Assembly (NCBI RefSeq): GCF_014679505.1
Contig: NZ_CP061474.1
Coordinates: forward strand, 1,952,001 to 2,016,000
Direction of reading: 5' to 3'
Source of the DNA: Geobacillus sp. 46C-IIa
Lineage (GTDB): Bacteria; Bacillota; Bacilli; Bacillales; Anoxybacillaceae
Length of the DNA stretch: 64,000 bases
Position numbers and translations under genes: made by a program. Below are positions 52,274 to 61,005 of the stretch, in pieces (the stretch's first letter is position 1; each line of letters begins with the position of its first letter). The notes below the pieces were generated by a model, which was not told the DNA's origin, made no database searches, and worked only from the letters and a program-made list of their open reading frames with translations.

Positions 52274-52725
52274 GGATTCACCTCCTTCTAGCGATGACAG
52301 GATGCCATTTTTTTCATAATCATTCAATATTGGGTTCATCACCAAAAGATGTACTCGACTTTTAAAGGCAAACATGATCACAATGTTATCCAAAGAGATG
52401 TATGGAATAAAAAGGGAGAAATGCTGTTTTATTTGATTATCATCATCATCTTTCTTTGTCAAGTACACTTTGTGGTGGAGATCCCAATATTGGAAAAACA
52501 GCTCGCTTTCATCCCACCCCTAAAAGGCCGGTGAAAAACCGCTGTCACGTGCAAATCAGCGGCATTCTGCCAAAAAAGAAAGCTGATTCCGCAAGGTTTC
52601 TCGAATTGAAAAACGACTGGGATCCGAAGTATTTTGCACTAAATCACCGGCCTCCTAAAGGAGTGGGCTTTCTCGCTCGCGGGTCTGTAAACAAACACAT
52701 CCTTAAGATGAAAGAGGGTGAAACA
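52274..52725. other. Interval between tnpB and the Uma2 remnant
   Basis: No intact gene. 52274-52500 is AT-rich and may contain the left end of the TnpB element. 52517-52680 holds an inverted repeat: AGGCCGGTGA at 52525-52534 and TCACCGGCCT at 52644-52653, about 110 bases apart, which matches the motif pair of the omega-RNA stem (51079-51093 and 51202-51217). This looks like remains of a second, related element. Confidence 0.5.
52644..52680 (+). repeat. IS right-end-like hairpin, copy E
   Basis: TCACCGGCCTCCTAAAGGAG followed by TGGGCTTTCTCG. The CTCC-TAAA-GGAG-TGGG-TTCT layout matches the TnpB right-end hairpin at 50930-50957 (ACGCC-TAAA-GGGCG-TGGG-ATTCTTG) in the same orientation. Confidence 0.5.
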
Positions 52726-52915
52726 ATGGACAATATCCCTGACTCGAACAAAATTTACACTTACGCTGACTGGAAAACATGGGAAGGCCGCTGGGAACTT
52801 ATAAATGGAAAAGCCTATAATATGACACCTGCTCCATCTACAGAACACCAATTTGCAGTCGGAGAATTATATTTTGCTTTGCGCCATTTTTTCCAAAACA
52901 AACATGGCGACAGCC
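52726..52915 (+). pseudogene. Uma2-family (DUF820) nuclease-fold remnant
   Basis: From ATG 52726, with GAGGGTG before it, the frame reads YTYADWKTWEGRWELINGKAY, then MTPAPSTEHQFAVGELYFALRHFFQNKHGD. These are the first ~62 residues of a Uma2 protein, which in full is ~190 residues with a restriction-endonuclease-like fold. The catalytic Asp/Glu-x-Lys part is missing. Past ~52915 the frame runs into the terminator and end of the convergent aminotransferase gene and has no family sequence. The gene appears cut off by a deletion next to the mobile element remnants. Confidence 0.75.
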
Positions 52916-52950
52916 ACCGGCTTCTATGTTTTGGCGAATGGCCGCCCAAA

Positions 52951-52992
52951 AGCAAACAAAACACCAGCCTGTCGACCCAAGCTGGCGTTTGT
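52951..52992 (-). terminator. Terminator of the pyrimidine catabolic cluster
   Basis: ACGCCAGC / GCTGGTGT stem with a 12-base loop, then TTTTGTTTGCTTTT on the minus strand, eight bases past the aminotransferase stop. Confidence 0.8.
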
Positions 52993-52999
52993 CCTCTTC

Positions 53000-54352
53000 T
53001 TATTGAATGGCCGCTAACGCCTCGGTCAGGACGCGCACCACAAACGAAAGTTCATCATCCGTGATGCAAAGCGGCGGCGACAAGGTGAGCACGTTGTTGT
53101 ACCCGGCGACCGTCGTTCCGTTTTTGCCAATGATAAGGTTGTTTTCTTTGCATCGATTAATCACTTGGTTGACAAGCGACACATCAAGCGGCTCTTTCGT
53201 CGCTCGGTCGACGACCAACTCAATGCCGACAAGCAGCCCTCTTCCGCGCACATCCCCGACGTACGGATGATCGGCCAGTTTCGTTTTCAGTGCCGAAAGC
53301 AGCCATTCGCCGGCTTCACGGGAACGGTCAAACAAGCGCTCCGTCTCCATGATTTCGATATTTTTCAGCGCCACCGCACAAGCAGCCGGGTGGCCGCCAA
53401 ATGTATTGACATGGCGGAAGTAATCGTATTCGTCTGTTCCTTTAAACGCTTCATAAATCTCTTTCCGCACCGCCGTGGCCGCCAGCGGCAAGTAGGCGCT
53501 CGTAATGCCTTTGGCCATTGTAATGATGTCCGGCTTGACGCCGTAGTGTTGAAATCCGAACGCTTTTCCCGTCCGGCCGAAGCCGCAGATGACTTCATCA
53601 ACAATGAGCAGTGCGCCGTGCTTTTCACATACTTCCTTGACCGCCCTCATGTATCCATCCGGCGGCACGAGCACCCCGCCGCCAGTGATGATCGGCTCCA
53701 TAATCATAGCGGCAATCGTCTCGCTCAGTTCCCACGTCATCACATCATCAACCGCTTTCACGGCCCGCAGCTGGCGCGGATCGTCTGTCTCGTCAGCATC
53801 GCGGTAGCGATCGGGCGGCGGCACATGGATGAAGCCCGGAGCGAGCGGCTCATATTTATACTTCCGCTGTGCCTGTCCGGTTGCCGCAAGCGCTCCCATC
53901 GAATTCCCATGGTACGCCCGGTAGCGGGAGACGATTTTGTATCGGTGGAGTTCTCCGCGTTGCTGATGGTATTGGCGGGCAATTTTAAACGCCGTTTCGT
54001 TCGCCTCCGACCCGCTGTTGGAAAAGAAGATGACATACTCATCGCCCAACAGCTCATTGAGCTTTTCCCCAAGCTGAATCGCCGGCAAGTGGCTTTGCGT
54101 GAGCGGGAAATATGCCAGCGTTTTCAGCTGCTCATACGCCGCTTCGGCCAACTCCTCGCGCCCGTACCCGACGTTGACGCACCAGAGCCCGGCCATCGCG
54201 TCCAAATAGTTGTTTCCAGCGACATCCGTCACCCAGCAGCCTTTTGCCTCGGCCACAACAACCGTCGCATTCGGATTGTATGGCTTCATCGAATGCCAAA
54301 TGTATCGGTCGTCTTTGTCGAGCCATAATTGATAACTTTGCCCCACTTGCAC
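53000..54352 (-). CDS. Class III aminotransferase (beta-alanine/omega-amino acid:pyruvate type)
   Basis: A 450-residue PLP enzyme. Cofactor Lys in IITMAKGITSAYLPLAA (~286); phosphate contact SNSGSEANETAFKIARQ; LLIVDEVICGFGRTGK with the ring-stacking Asp; NTFGGHPAACAVAL near the second phosphate site. This is an omega-amino acid aminotransferase. Lying 30 bases after mmsA in the pyrimidine degradation cluster, it most likely moves the amino group of beta-alanine (or 3-aminoisobutyrate) to pyruvate, giving malonate semialdehyde (or methylmalonate semialdehyde). Start: GTG at 54352 with GGGAGGGGG upstream. Codon use is clearly more GC-rich than in mmsA and genes upstream of it, so it may have a different history. 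Confidence 0.88.
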   Translation of the reverse strand: MQVGQSYQLWLDKDDRYIWHSMKPYNPNATVVVAEAKGCWVTDVAGNNYLDAMAGLWCVNVGYGREELAEAAYEQLKTLAYFPLTQSHLPAIQLGEKLNELLGDEYVIFFSNSGSEANETAFKIARQYHQQRGELHRYKIVSRYRAYHGNSMGALAATGQAQRKYKYEPLAPGFIHVPPPDRYRDADETDDPRQLRAVKAVDDVMTWELSETIAAMIMEPIITGGGVLVPPDGYMRAVKEVCEKHGALLIVDEVICGFGRTGKAFGFQHYGVKPDIITMAKGITSAYLPLAATAVRKEIYEAFKGTDEYDYFRHVNTFGGHPAACAVALKNIEIMETERLFDRSREAGEWLLSALKTKLADHPYVGDVRGRGLLVGIELVVDRATKEPLDVSLVNQVINRCKENNLIIGKNGTTVAGYNNVLTLSPPLCITDDELSFVVRVLTEALAAIQ

Positions 54353-54382
54353 GATTCTCTTCCCCCTCCCGTTTAATCAGTG

Positions 54383-55849
54383 CTAGAAATCGAAGCGGGA
54401 CGTGATCATCTTCTTGCGAGTATAAAAGTTGATCCCATCTTTCCCATTTACATGAAGATCTCCGTAGAACGAATCTTTCCAGCCGGAGAACGGGAAAAAT
54501 GCCATTGTTGCCGGCACTCCTACATTGATGCCAAGCATTCCAGCATCGGCCTCTTCACGGAATTTGCGAACGGCTTTTGCATCTTTTGTATAAATTGTCG
54601 CCCCGTTCCCATATCGAGACTTTCGAATGTAGCTCAGTGCTTCATCTAAATCATTGGCCCGCATCAGACTTAATACTGGTGCAAAGATTTCTTCCTTCGC
54701 AATCGTCATATCTGGAGTCACATGGTCAAAAATCGTCGGCCCTAAAAAGTTGCCTTCTGGCCGGTCATCGATTTCTTTCCGACCATCCCGAAGCAACATC
54801 GCTCCTTCTTTAATCCCCTTTTCAATGTAACCCAATACCTTTTCGCGATGGGATCGACGAATGACTGGAGTTAATAACACTTCCGGATCCATGCCATTGC
54901 CGATGTTCAGTTCATCCGCTTTTTGTTTTAACCGCTGTACAAATTGCTCATTTTCTCCTACAATAACAACTACACTACAAGCCATGCAACGTTGTCCCGC
55001 GCTGCCAAATGCCGAACTAATAACATGTTGGACCGCTGTTTCCACATCAGCATCTGGCATGACAATATGGTGATTTTTCGCACCTGATAACGCCTGCACT
55101 CGCTTTCCTTGCGCAGCTGCCCGTTCATATACATACTTTGCGACTGGTTGTGATCCAACAAATGAAATCGCACGAATATCGTCATGATCAATCAAAGCAT
55201 TCACCACATCGTGCGCACCATGGACAACATTAAGCACGCCCGGAGGTGCTCCCGCCTCAGTAAATAGCTCGGCTAACTTGTTGGCCAAAATAGGCGTCCG
55301 TTCAGATGGTTTCAATACAAACGTATTGCCGCACACAATTGCCAAAGGGAACATCCAAAGTGGCACCATCATCGGGAAATTGAACGGAGTAATTCCTGCC
55401 ACAACCCCTAACGGATAACGGAACATCTCCGAGTCAATCTCTTCGGCAATATTAGCAAGCGATTCCCCCATGAGCAAAGTCGGAGCACCCGCCGCAAACT
55501 CGACACATTCAATCCCGCGTTGAATTTCTCCATACGCCTCTTTATACGCTTTGCCATTTTCTTGGACAACAAGCTCTGCTAGTTCTTTATGGTATTTGTT
55601 TAGCAAATGATGGAATTCGAACATCAATCGTGCCCGTTTTGGAATAGGGACATCTTTCCATGTTTGAAATGCTTTATTCGCCGCTTGCACCGCCTTGTCG
55701 ACATCCTCTTTTGTTGAGATTGGAACACGCGCTAATACTTCTCCAGTCGCCGGGTTCGGAACCTCCAGCATTTCCGAGCCGCCCGATTCCACCCACCGGC
55801 CCCCAATATAGTTTTTAAGAGTGACCGTCTCGTGCTTGATGGTGGACAT
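54383..55849 (-). CDS. mmsA: Methylmalonate/malonate-semialdehyde dehydrogenase (CoA-acylating)
   Basis: A 488-residue aldehyde dehydrogenase of the MmsA/IolA branch. N-terminal NYIGGRWVESGG, cofactor region ITPFNFPMMVPLWMFPLA, FVGSQPVAKYVYERA and the nucleophile Cys in GSAGQRCMACS (~284), typical of the CoA-acylating type, which lacks the general-base Glu of ordinary ALDHs. It turns malonate semialdehyde into acetyl-CoA and CO2, or the methyl form into propionyl-CoA, the last step of uracil/thymine breakdown. GGAGGAGAG precedes the ATG. It is followed by the aminotransferase and preceded by pucR. AT-rich codon use matches the genes upstream. Confidence 0.92.
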   Translation of the reverse strand: MSTIKHETVTLKNYIGGRWVESGGSEMLEVPNPATGEVLARVPISTKEDVDKAVQAANKAFQTWKDVPIPKRARLMFEFHHLLNKYHKELAELVVQENGKAYKEAYGEIQRGIECVEFAAGAPTLLMGESLANIAEEIDSEMFRYPLGVVAGITPFNFPMMVPLWMFPLAIVCGNTFVLKPSERTPILANKLAELFTEAGAPPGVLNVVHGAHDVVNALIDHDDIRAISFVGSQPVAKYVYERAAAQGKRVQALSGAKNHHIVMPDADVETAVQHVISSAFGSAGQRCMACSVVVIVGENEQFVQRLKQKADELNIGNGMDPEVLLTPVIRRSHREKVLGYIEKGIKEGAMLLRDGRKEIDDRPEGNFLGPTIFDHVTPDMTIAKEEIFAPVLSLMRANDLDEALSYIRKSRYGNGATIYTKDAKAVRKFREEADAGMLGINVGVPATMAFFPFSGWKDSFYGDLHVNGKDGINFYTRKKMITSRFDF

Positions 55850-56025
55850 AAAGCTCTCCTCCTTTGAAAGTCATCAATAATTTGTTAAAATTATCACTCA
55901 ATTTTCCATCATCTTCATTAGACAAAGCGTCAAAATGATGAACTTACTTATTCCACAATCTGACTAAGCTTTCCTTAAAAGCTGGACATGTTTCTCCTAA
56001 TCACTATACCAGCCAGGAGCAATTC

Positions 56026-57654
56026 TCATACCCCTGGCAATCGATCACGCTCTATAGAACTGCTCCACATATTTTGAGAATTTAAATATTCGTATGCTTT
56101 GATCATAAACTCAATAGCGAGCCTCTTTTCCGGATTCATAAAATCTTCTCCTAAAAGCGACTCTAGTTTTTGAATTCGATGATATAGCGTTTGCCTAACG
56201 ACAAATAGCCGTTGTGCAGTTTCTTTTTTTGAACCGTTACACGCCAAATATACCTTTAATGTTTCTAATAAATTTGCATTGTATTTTTCATCGTATTGAA
56301 GAACAGGCTCTAGATATTCCATGACAACTTCATATAGATCATTGTATTTATGAATAAGAGAGATAATGCGATAGATATGCAAATCCTCATAAAAACAGCT
56401 ATTGGATCTATCGCCAAGATGGTATTGAATTTTGATCGTCTCTAAAGCCGTTCGATAACTTTTATCCATATGGGAAACATTTTCGATAAATTTCCCAACC
56501 CCGACAATAAATTGAGGCCACTTTTTCTTTTGAATGTAGTCTGATCCCAATAAAGTATTCAGCCCTATTTTCATTCGACTCTTCCATGTTTTCATTTCCC
56601 TGTTATTGGTCATGATAAATACAATGCTACTGTGAAAATCAACAGGGAATGTAGAAAAACCTTGTTGTTCAAAAATCGTCCGACATAGCACTTTAAAATA
56701 CATCATGTCTAAGTTCGAGCATTGCTTTATTGAAGATTTAAAATGGATAACAAGCACCATTCCCCCTTTTGGATTTGGCTCTGCCCCGTACTCAGCCAAA
56801 TAACTAAACACACTTTCAATAGGATGCTCGCCCTCTAACCAACTTTTTAACCACTCATTTTCTTTTACTCGCTTCTTTTCATCGATATACAGATCGCGAA
56901 GCAAATGTTGGGCCAGCGCGGTTGCCGTACGATCCAAAATCAGCAGATCAAATTCGCTGATTTCTTTTCCGGTTGACATAATGGACAGCTCGGCATATTC
57001 ATTTCCGAGAAATCGGATTGGTTGGGTAGCGGTTCTTTTCTCCGAAGCTGTGTAGTTGTCAATTGCCAACTGTTCTCCCTTAACTGTTTTGTTGTATTTA
57101 GGAAATACTTCGACCTCCCTGCCGTTTATTTTAAAAATCACTTGATGTCCTGAATAGTGATGCAATAGCTTTAAAAGTTCACTATAAGGGTCCATTGAGA
57201 GTAATTTTTTGTTTAATTGTTGTGAATACGATTCTAATCCGGAGATGATTTCATAGTGTTGGTTAATTAAATGAGTGTGGATGTCTTGGGTGATCTCAAC
57301 GAAAGGTACTTCTCTGAGAAAGAGAATGATCGGAAAGTAATGCGCATTTGCTAAATCGATTACTTCCTGTGGAACAGAAGGAGTATGCATGCCGATTTCA
57401 ATACATAGCCCCGAAGCGTCACAGTCGATAAGCTGTTTTACAAACGACTGAAACAACTCCTTATTTTCCTTCCATCCTACGCCAGTAGACAAAATCAGCT
57501 CTTTTCCATTCAACAGATGATGAATGTTTACCACCTCGACAACGTGAACCCATTTTACGGGGCGGTTGAGCCCATTGTGCCCTGCAACCACTTTGGCGTG
57601 CTCAAAATGTTTCCGCTTTAGAATATCAGAAACCGTCAATGTAGGAGTTTTCAT
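56026..57654 (-). CDS. PucR-family transcriptional regulator
   Basis: A 542-residue regulator. The N-terminal PucR domain (~5-125: TVSDILKRKHFEHAKVVAG, LILSTGVGWKE, FPIILFLREVPFVEIT) probably senses a purine/pyrimidine-related ligand. A GGDEF-like/CdaR middle (~290-410) follows, and the C-terminal helix-turn-helix (~475-530: NGSKKETAQRLFVVRQTLYHRIQKLE) is the DNA-binding end of the family. It stands inside the pyrimidine cluster on the same strand, so it is the likely activator, with a dihydropyrimidine, carbamoyl-beta-alanine or similar as effector (inference). The ribosome site GGGAG is 12 bases from the ATG, which is long. Strongly AT-rich codon use. Confidence 0.88.
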   Translation of the reverse strand: MKTPTLTVSDILKRKHFEHAKVVAGHNGLNRPVKWVHVVEVVNIHHLLNGKELILSTGVGWKENKELFQSFVKQLIDCDASGLCIEIGMHTPSVPQEVIDLANAHYFPIILFLREVPFVEITQDIHTHLINQHYEIISGLESYSQQLNKKLLSMDPYSELLKLLHHYSGHQVIFKINGREVEVFPKYNKTVKGEQLAIDNYTASEKRTATQPIRFLGNEYAELSIMSTGKEISEFDLLILDRTATALAQHLLRDLYIDEKKRVKENEWLKSWLEGEHPIESVFSYLAEYGAEPNPKGGMVLVIHFKSSIKQCSNLDMMYFKVLCRTIFEQQGFSTFPVDFHSSIVFIMTNNREMKTWKSRMKIGLNTLLGSDYIQKKKWPQFIVGVGKFIENVSHMDKSYRTALETIKIQYHLGDRSNSCFYEDLHIYRIISLIHKYNDLYEVVMEYLEPVLQYDEKYNANLLETLKVYLACNGSKKETAQRLFVVRQTLYHRIQKLESLLGEDFMNPEKRLAIEFMIKAYEYLNSQNMWSSSIERDRLPGV

Positions 57655-57847
57655 ACACTTTGTTTCACTCCCTTTACATAATTATGGCAATACCCCTTTA
57701 CTATAATTAGGCAACATAATCGGCCACTCCTGCTTTGATCATAAATTTTTATGTAACAGTTTGGCTATATTATATAAAAATCAACATCATCCATCCTGTT
57801 TTATGTTATCAAATGTGACATTCATTTGAACGGTTTGTCCCTTTGTT

Positions 57848-57917
57848 TCATGAAAATCAAAGCGCCGGTCTTGCCTCTATAATGAAGAATGCATAGAGGA
57901 ACTCGTCCCGGCGCTGA
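57848..57917 (-). terminator. Two-part hairpin after the small gene of the hyd operon
   Basis: AGCGCCGGG / CCGGCGCT outer arms (57917-57909 and 57865-57858) enclose an inner stem CCTCTAT / ATAGAGG (7 bases). On the minus strand TTTGATTTTC follows. It probably ends the operon that starts with the ureidopropionase gene; its two-tier form is unusual for a plain terminator. Confidence 0.55.
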
Positions 57918-57943
57918 TAGAGACGCAAATCGCTGTTCTCGCT

Positions 57944-58174
57944 CTATTTACCTTGTTTCTGCAGTTGGCGGATTAATAATGACGAAAAATATTTGCGTGC
58001 ATCGGCGTTCGTAATATGAAGTGTCTGGATATCTATTGTTCCTGACAAAGGGTCTGCTTTCGCAAATTCAACAAATGATCCACTTAAATTTTCTTTTAGG
58101 CTTTTCATACAGTATCCTTGTTCGATTAAATAATCGATCTTTTCCCGCTCACTCAGAAACTGATGATAAGTCAT
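57944..58174 (-). CDS. Small protein of unknown function in the pyrimidine operon
   Basis: A 76-residue soluble protein: MTYHQFLSEREKIDYLIEQGY, then KSLKENLSGSFVEF, DIQTLHITNADARKYFSSLL and a basic end. It is amphipathic and helical at both ends, with one Cys. It has no recognised domain. GGGAGGGG lies five to eight bases before the ATG at 58174; the longer frame to 58228 has no site. It follows the dihydropyrimidinase gene by 97 bases on the same strand and precedes a hairpin, so it appears to be the last gene of that transcript. Position suggests a helper or small regulatory subunit of the pathway. That is inference. Confidence 0.7.
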   Translation of the reverse strand: MTYHQFLSEREKIDYLIEQGYCMKSLKENLSGSFVEFAKADPLSGTIDIQTLHITNADARKYFSSLLIRQLQKQGK

Positions 58175-58271
58175 CACACCCCTCCCTTCTCGCTTTTCAT
58201 GGCACCCTACATTCCCATCGTTAGGCATAGCTTGTTCATGCTGAAGGATTTATGCGTTCCTTGTCTTAACG

Positions 58272-59687
58272 TTATGACATTTTCACTACATCTTGGTCGG
58301 CCATGAGCGCGCCGTATTTCGCTCGTTTTACATATTGGCCATACCCCGGTTTTCCGACAAATTGTTTATCACGCACGACAAACTCTCCTCTACATAAAAC
58401 CGACACAGGTTCTCCTGTTACCTTCATCCCTTCAAATGGATTATAGTCCACAGCCATATGATGTGTTGCGGCTGAAATCACTCGTTCCACCGTCGGATCA
58501 AAAATCACTAAATCCGCATCGGCACCCACGGCAATCGTTCCTTTTTTAGGGAATAGGCCAAACAATTTAGCAATTCTTGTTGAAGTTATATCAACAAACT
58601 GGTTGAGAGTGATTCTCCCTTTTTTCACTCCTTCACTAAATAGGATGCTTACCCGATCTTCAATAATCGGGCCACCGTTCGGAATTTTCGTAAAATCCCC
58701 TCTTCCAAGTTCTTTTTGCCCTTTGAAATCAAATGAACATTGATCGGACCCTAGCGTTTGCAGCTGGCCATTTTTCAAAGCATTCCATAACACTTCTTGG
58801 TGCCATTTCTCACGAAGCGGCGGTGACCATACATATTTCGCACCTTCAAAATCCGGTTTTTCTAGATAGGACTGATCGAGCACCAGATACTGCGGACATG
58901 TTTCTCCCCATACATTCAATCCTTTATTGCGTGCTTTAGCAATTTTTTCCACCGCTTGAGCGCATGATACATGAACGACGTACAATTGCGAATCAGCGAG
59001 TTCTGTCAATTGACAGGCGCGTCCTGTCGCTTCCCCTTCTAGCTCTGGCGGTCTCGTTAATGCATGATAAATCGGATCCGTATGCCCGTCTTCCAAGGCT
59101 TTTTTCGTTAAATAATCAATCACGTCTCCGTTCTCGGCGTGCACCATGACAAGCGCCCCAAGTTCTTTTGCCGCGACTAGCGTCCGATACAAAGTTCCAT
59201 CATCAGCTTGAAACACGTTTTTATACGCCATGAATACTTTAAAGGAGGTGATGCCTTCTTCTTCAATCACTTTTGGGAGTTCTTTCAGCACATCGTCTGT
59301 TATTTCGCTGATCATCAAATGGAACCCGTAGTCGATCACCGCTTTTCCCGACGCCTTGTTATGCCAAGTTTCAATCGCTTTTTTTAGGGGCTCCCCTTTA
59401 TTCGTTAGGCAAAAATCAATAATGGTTGTCGTCCCGCCAAATGCAGCGGCGATCGTCCCTGATTCAAAGTCGTCCTTTGTTACCGTACCGCCAAAAGGCA
59501 TATCTAAATGAGTATGCGGATCGATCCCTCCTGGAAATACATAGCAACCTTTAGCATCAATCACTTCCGCACCGTTCTCATCTAGATTTCTCCCGATCAT
59601 GGCAATTTTTCCATCTTTAATGAGCAAGTCAGCTTCATATACATCTGTGGCGGTAACAATTGTTCCGTTTTTTATTAATTTGGCCAT
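58272..59687 (-). CDS. hydA: Dihydropyrimidinase (D-hydantoinase)
   Basis: A 471-residue cyclic amidohydrolase with a binuclear metal site: PGGIDPHTHLDMPFGGT (two His), carboxylated Lys in SFKVFMAYKN (~150), MVHAENGD, YVVHVSCAQA and the final Asp in LGSDQCSFD. It opens dihydrouracil or dihydrothymine to the N-carbamoyl-beta-amino acid. Thermophilic bacillar forms are known as D-hydantoinases with industrial use. AAGGAGG stands before the ATG at 59687, 15 bases after the preA stop, so the genes are closely coupled. Sequence length and C-terminal extension are normal for the family. Confidence 0.96.
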   Translation of the reverse strand: MAKLIKNGTIVTATDVYEADLLIKDGKIAMIGRNLDENGAEVIDAKGCYVFPGGIDPHTHLDMPFGGTVTKDDFESGTIAAAFGGTTTIIDFCLTNKGEPLKKAIETWHNKASGKAVIDYGFHLMISEITDDVLKELPKVIEEEGITSFKVFMAYKNVFQADDGTLYRTLVAAKELGALVMVHAENGDVIDYLTKKALEDGHTDPIYHALTRPPELEGEATGRACQLTELADSQLYVVHVSCAQAVEKIAKARNKGLNVWGETCPQYLVLDQSYLEKPDFEGAKYVWSPPLREKWHQEVLWNALKNGQLQTLGSDQCSFDFKGQKELGRGDFTKIPNGGPIIEDRVSILFSEGVKKGRITLNQFVDITSTRIAKLFGLFPKKGTIAVGADADLVIFDPTVERVISAATHHMAVDYNPFEGMKVTGEPVSVLCRGEFVVRDKQFVGKPGYGQYVKRAKYGALMADQDVVKMS

Positions 59688-59702
59688 TCCTATGCCTCCT
59701 TT

Positions 59703-60986
59703 TTATTTAATATCCACACTGTAACCGCTTAGCTGGCCAAGAGCAGCTTGCCGTTCATTCCATGTCATCGGAGGGTGCTCACTCGGTATTTCTACCATCT
59801 CAATCGCCCCGTCCACAGGGCAGACGATGGAACATAAATTGCACCCTACACAATCCTCTTCGCGTACTTTTAAATACTCTTTTCCAGTTTCATCTCTGAA
59901 ACGTTCGATACATTGATGTGAAGCATCTTCGCAGGAGATGTAGCACTTATTGCAATTAATGCAGCGCTCTGTATTAATCCGTGCCACAACTTTATAGTTA
60001 AGATCTAAATCTCCCCAATTGGAATACTTTGGTACAGATTTTCCGACAATATCCTTAACAGAAGCAATTCCTTTTTCATCAAGATAGTGATTCAATCCTT
60101 CAATCATATCCTCAATAATCCGAAATCCATGATGCATAACCGCCGTACACACTTGAACCCCTGTAGCTCCCATCAGCATAAATTCGACGGCGTCTTTCCA
60201 GGTCGATATCCCGCCAATTCCTGAAATTGGGATGCGGATGCGAGGGTGACGCGCACATTCAGCCACCATATTTAAAGCAATCGGCTTCACTGCTGGACCA
60301 CAGTATCCGCCATGCGCTCCCTTCCCGGCTACATGCGGAATCGTATTCCATGTGTCTAAGTCTACTCCCATTAGACTATTAATCGTATTAATTAAACTAA
60401 TGGCATCCGCTCCGCCTTGGGCGGCTGCTTCAGCCGTAGCTGTAATATCGGTAATATTGGGGGTTAGCTTGACAATGACAGGAGTGCGTGCTACTTCTTT
60501 GACCCAGTACGTTTGTTTCTCGACTAATTCTGGTACTTGACCTGATGCCGACCCCATTCCTCGTTCCGCCATTCCGTGTGGGCATCCGAAGTTTAGCTCT
60601 AATCCATCTACACCGACATCTTCCACCCGCTTCACAATTTCATGCCATTTCTCACGCTTGGGTTCGACCATCAGAGAAGCAACTACTGCTCGATCAGGAA
60701 ATCGTTTTTTGGTCTCATAAATTTCCTTTAAATTTTCCTCAAGGGGGCGATCCGTGATTAGTTCAATATTGTTAAAGCCCATGACCCGATACCCGTTAAA
60801 ACTGATTGCTGCAAATCGAGACGATACGTTCAAAATAGGGTCGCCTAATGTTTTCCATACTGCTCCTCCCCACCCCGCTTCGAATGCCCTTTGCACTTGA
60901 TACCCTGAATTCGTGGGAGGGGCCGAAGCGAGCCAAAATGGGTTGGGAGACTTAATTCCTGCTAAGCTAATGCTTAAATCGGCCAT
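59703..60986 (-). CDS. preA: NAD-dependent dihydropyrimidine dehydrogenase, PreA subunit
   Basis: A 427-residue subunit joining a dihydroorotate-dehydrogenase-like FMN barrel (~1-310: NPFWLASAPPTNSGY, LELNFGCPHGM, VKLTPNITDI, PISGIGGI) to a C-terminal ferredoxin domain with two 4Fe-4S motifs (CINCNKCYISC and CVGCNLCSIVCP). With PreT it reduces uracil and thymine to dihydropyrimidines, or oxidises them in reverse. It corresponds to the C-terminal half of mammalian DPD. Start: ATG at 60986 with GGAGG eight bases upstream; the ATG two codons earlier is too close. Nineteen bases after preT. Confidence 0.95.
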   Translation of the reverse strand: MADLSISLAGIKSPNPFWLASAPPTNSGYQVQRAFEAGWGGAVWKTLGDPILNVSSRFAAISFNGYRVMGFNNIELITDRPLEENLKEIYETKKRFPDRAVVASLMVEPKREKWHEIVKRVEDVGVDGLELNFGCPHGMAERGMGSASGQVPELVEKQTYWVKEVARTPVIVKLTPNITDITATAEAAAQGGADAISLINTINSLMGVDLDTWNTIPHVAGKGAHGGYCGPAVKPIALNMVAECARHPRIRIPISGIGGISTWKDAVEFMLMGATGVQVCTAVMHHGFRIIEDMIEGLNHYLDEKGIASVKDIVGKSVPKYSNWGDLDLNYKVVARINTERCINCNKCYISCEDASHQCIERFRDETGKEYLKVREEDCVGCNLCSIVCPVDGAIEMVEIPSEHPPMTWNERQAALGQLSGYSVDIK

Positions 60987-61005
60987 TGCCATTCCCTCCT
61001 CTCAC

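Larger units (their letters stand above)
50920..52300 (-). mobile_element. TnpB-only IS200/IS605-type element (IS1341-like), inactive
   Basis: One tnpB pseudogene with a downstream structured region ending in a hairpin CCCACGCCC-TTTA-GGCGTGTGG and GAGTGTCAAA, as is usual for the right end of this group. No tnpA transposase is present. The left end could not be located; the value given is approximate. Copies of related hairpins stand on both sides (50819-50866 and 52644-52680). Confidence 0.75.

Noticed and set aside
53165..54328. 387-codon plus-strand frame
   Set aside because: Antisense to the aminotransferase. Arg/His-rich composition and no recognised domain.
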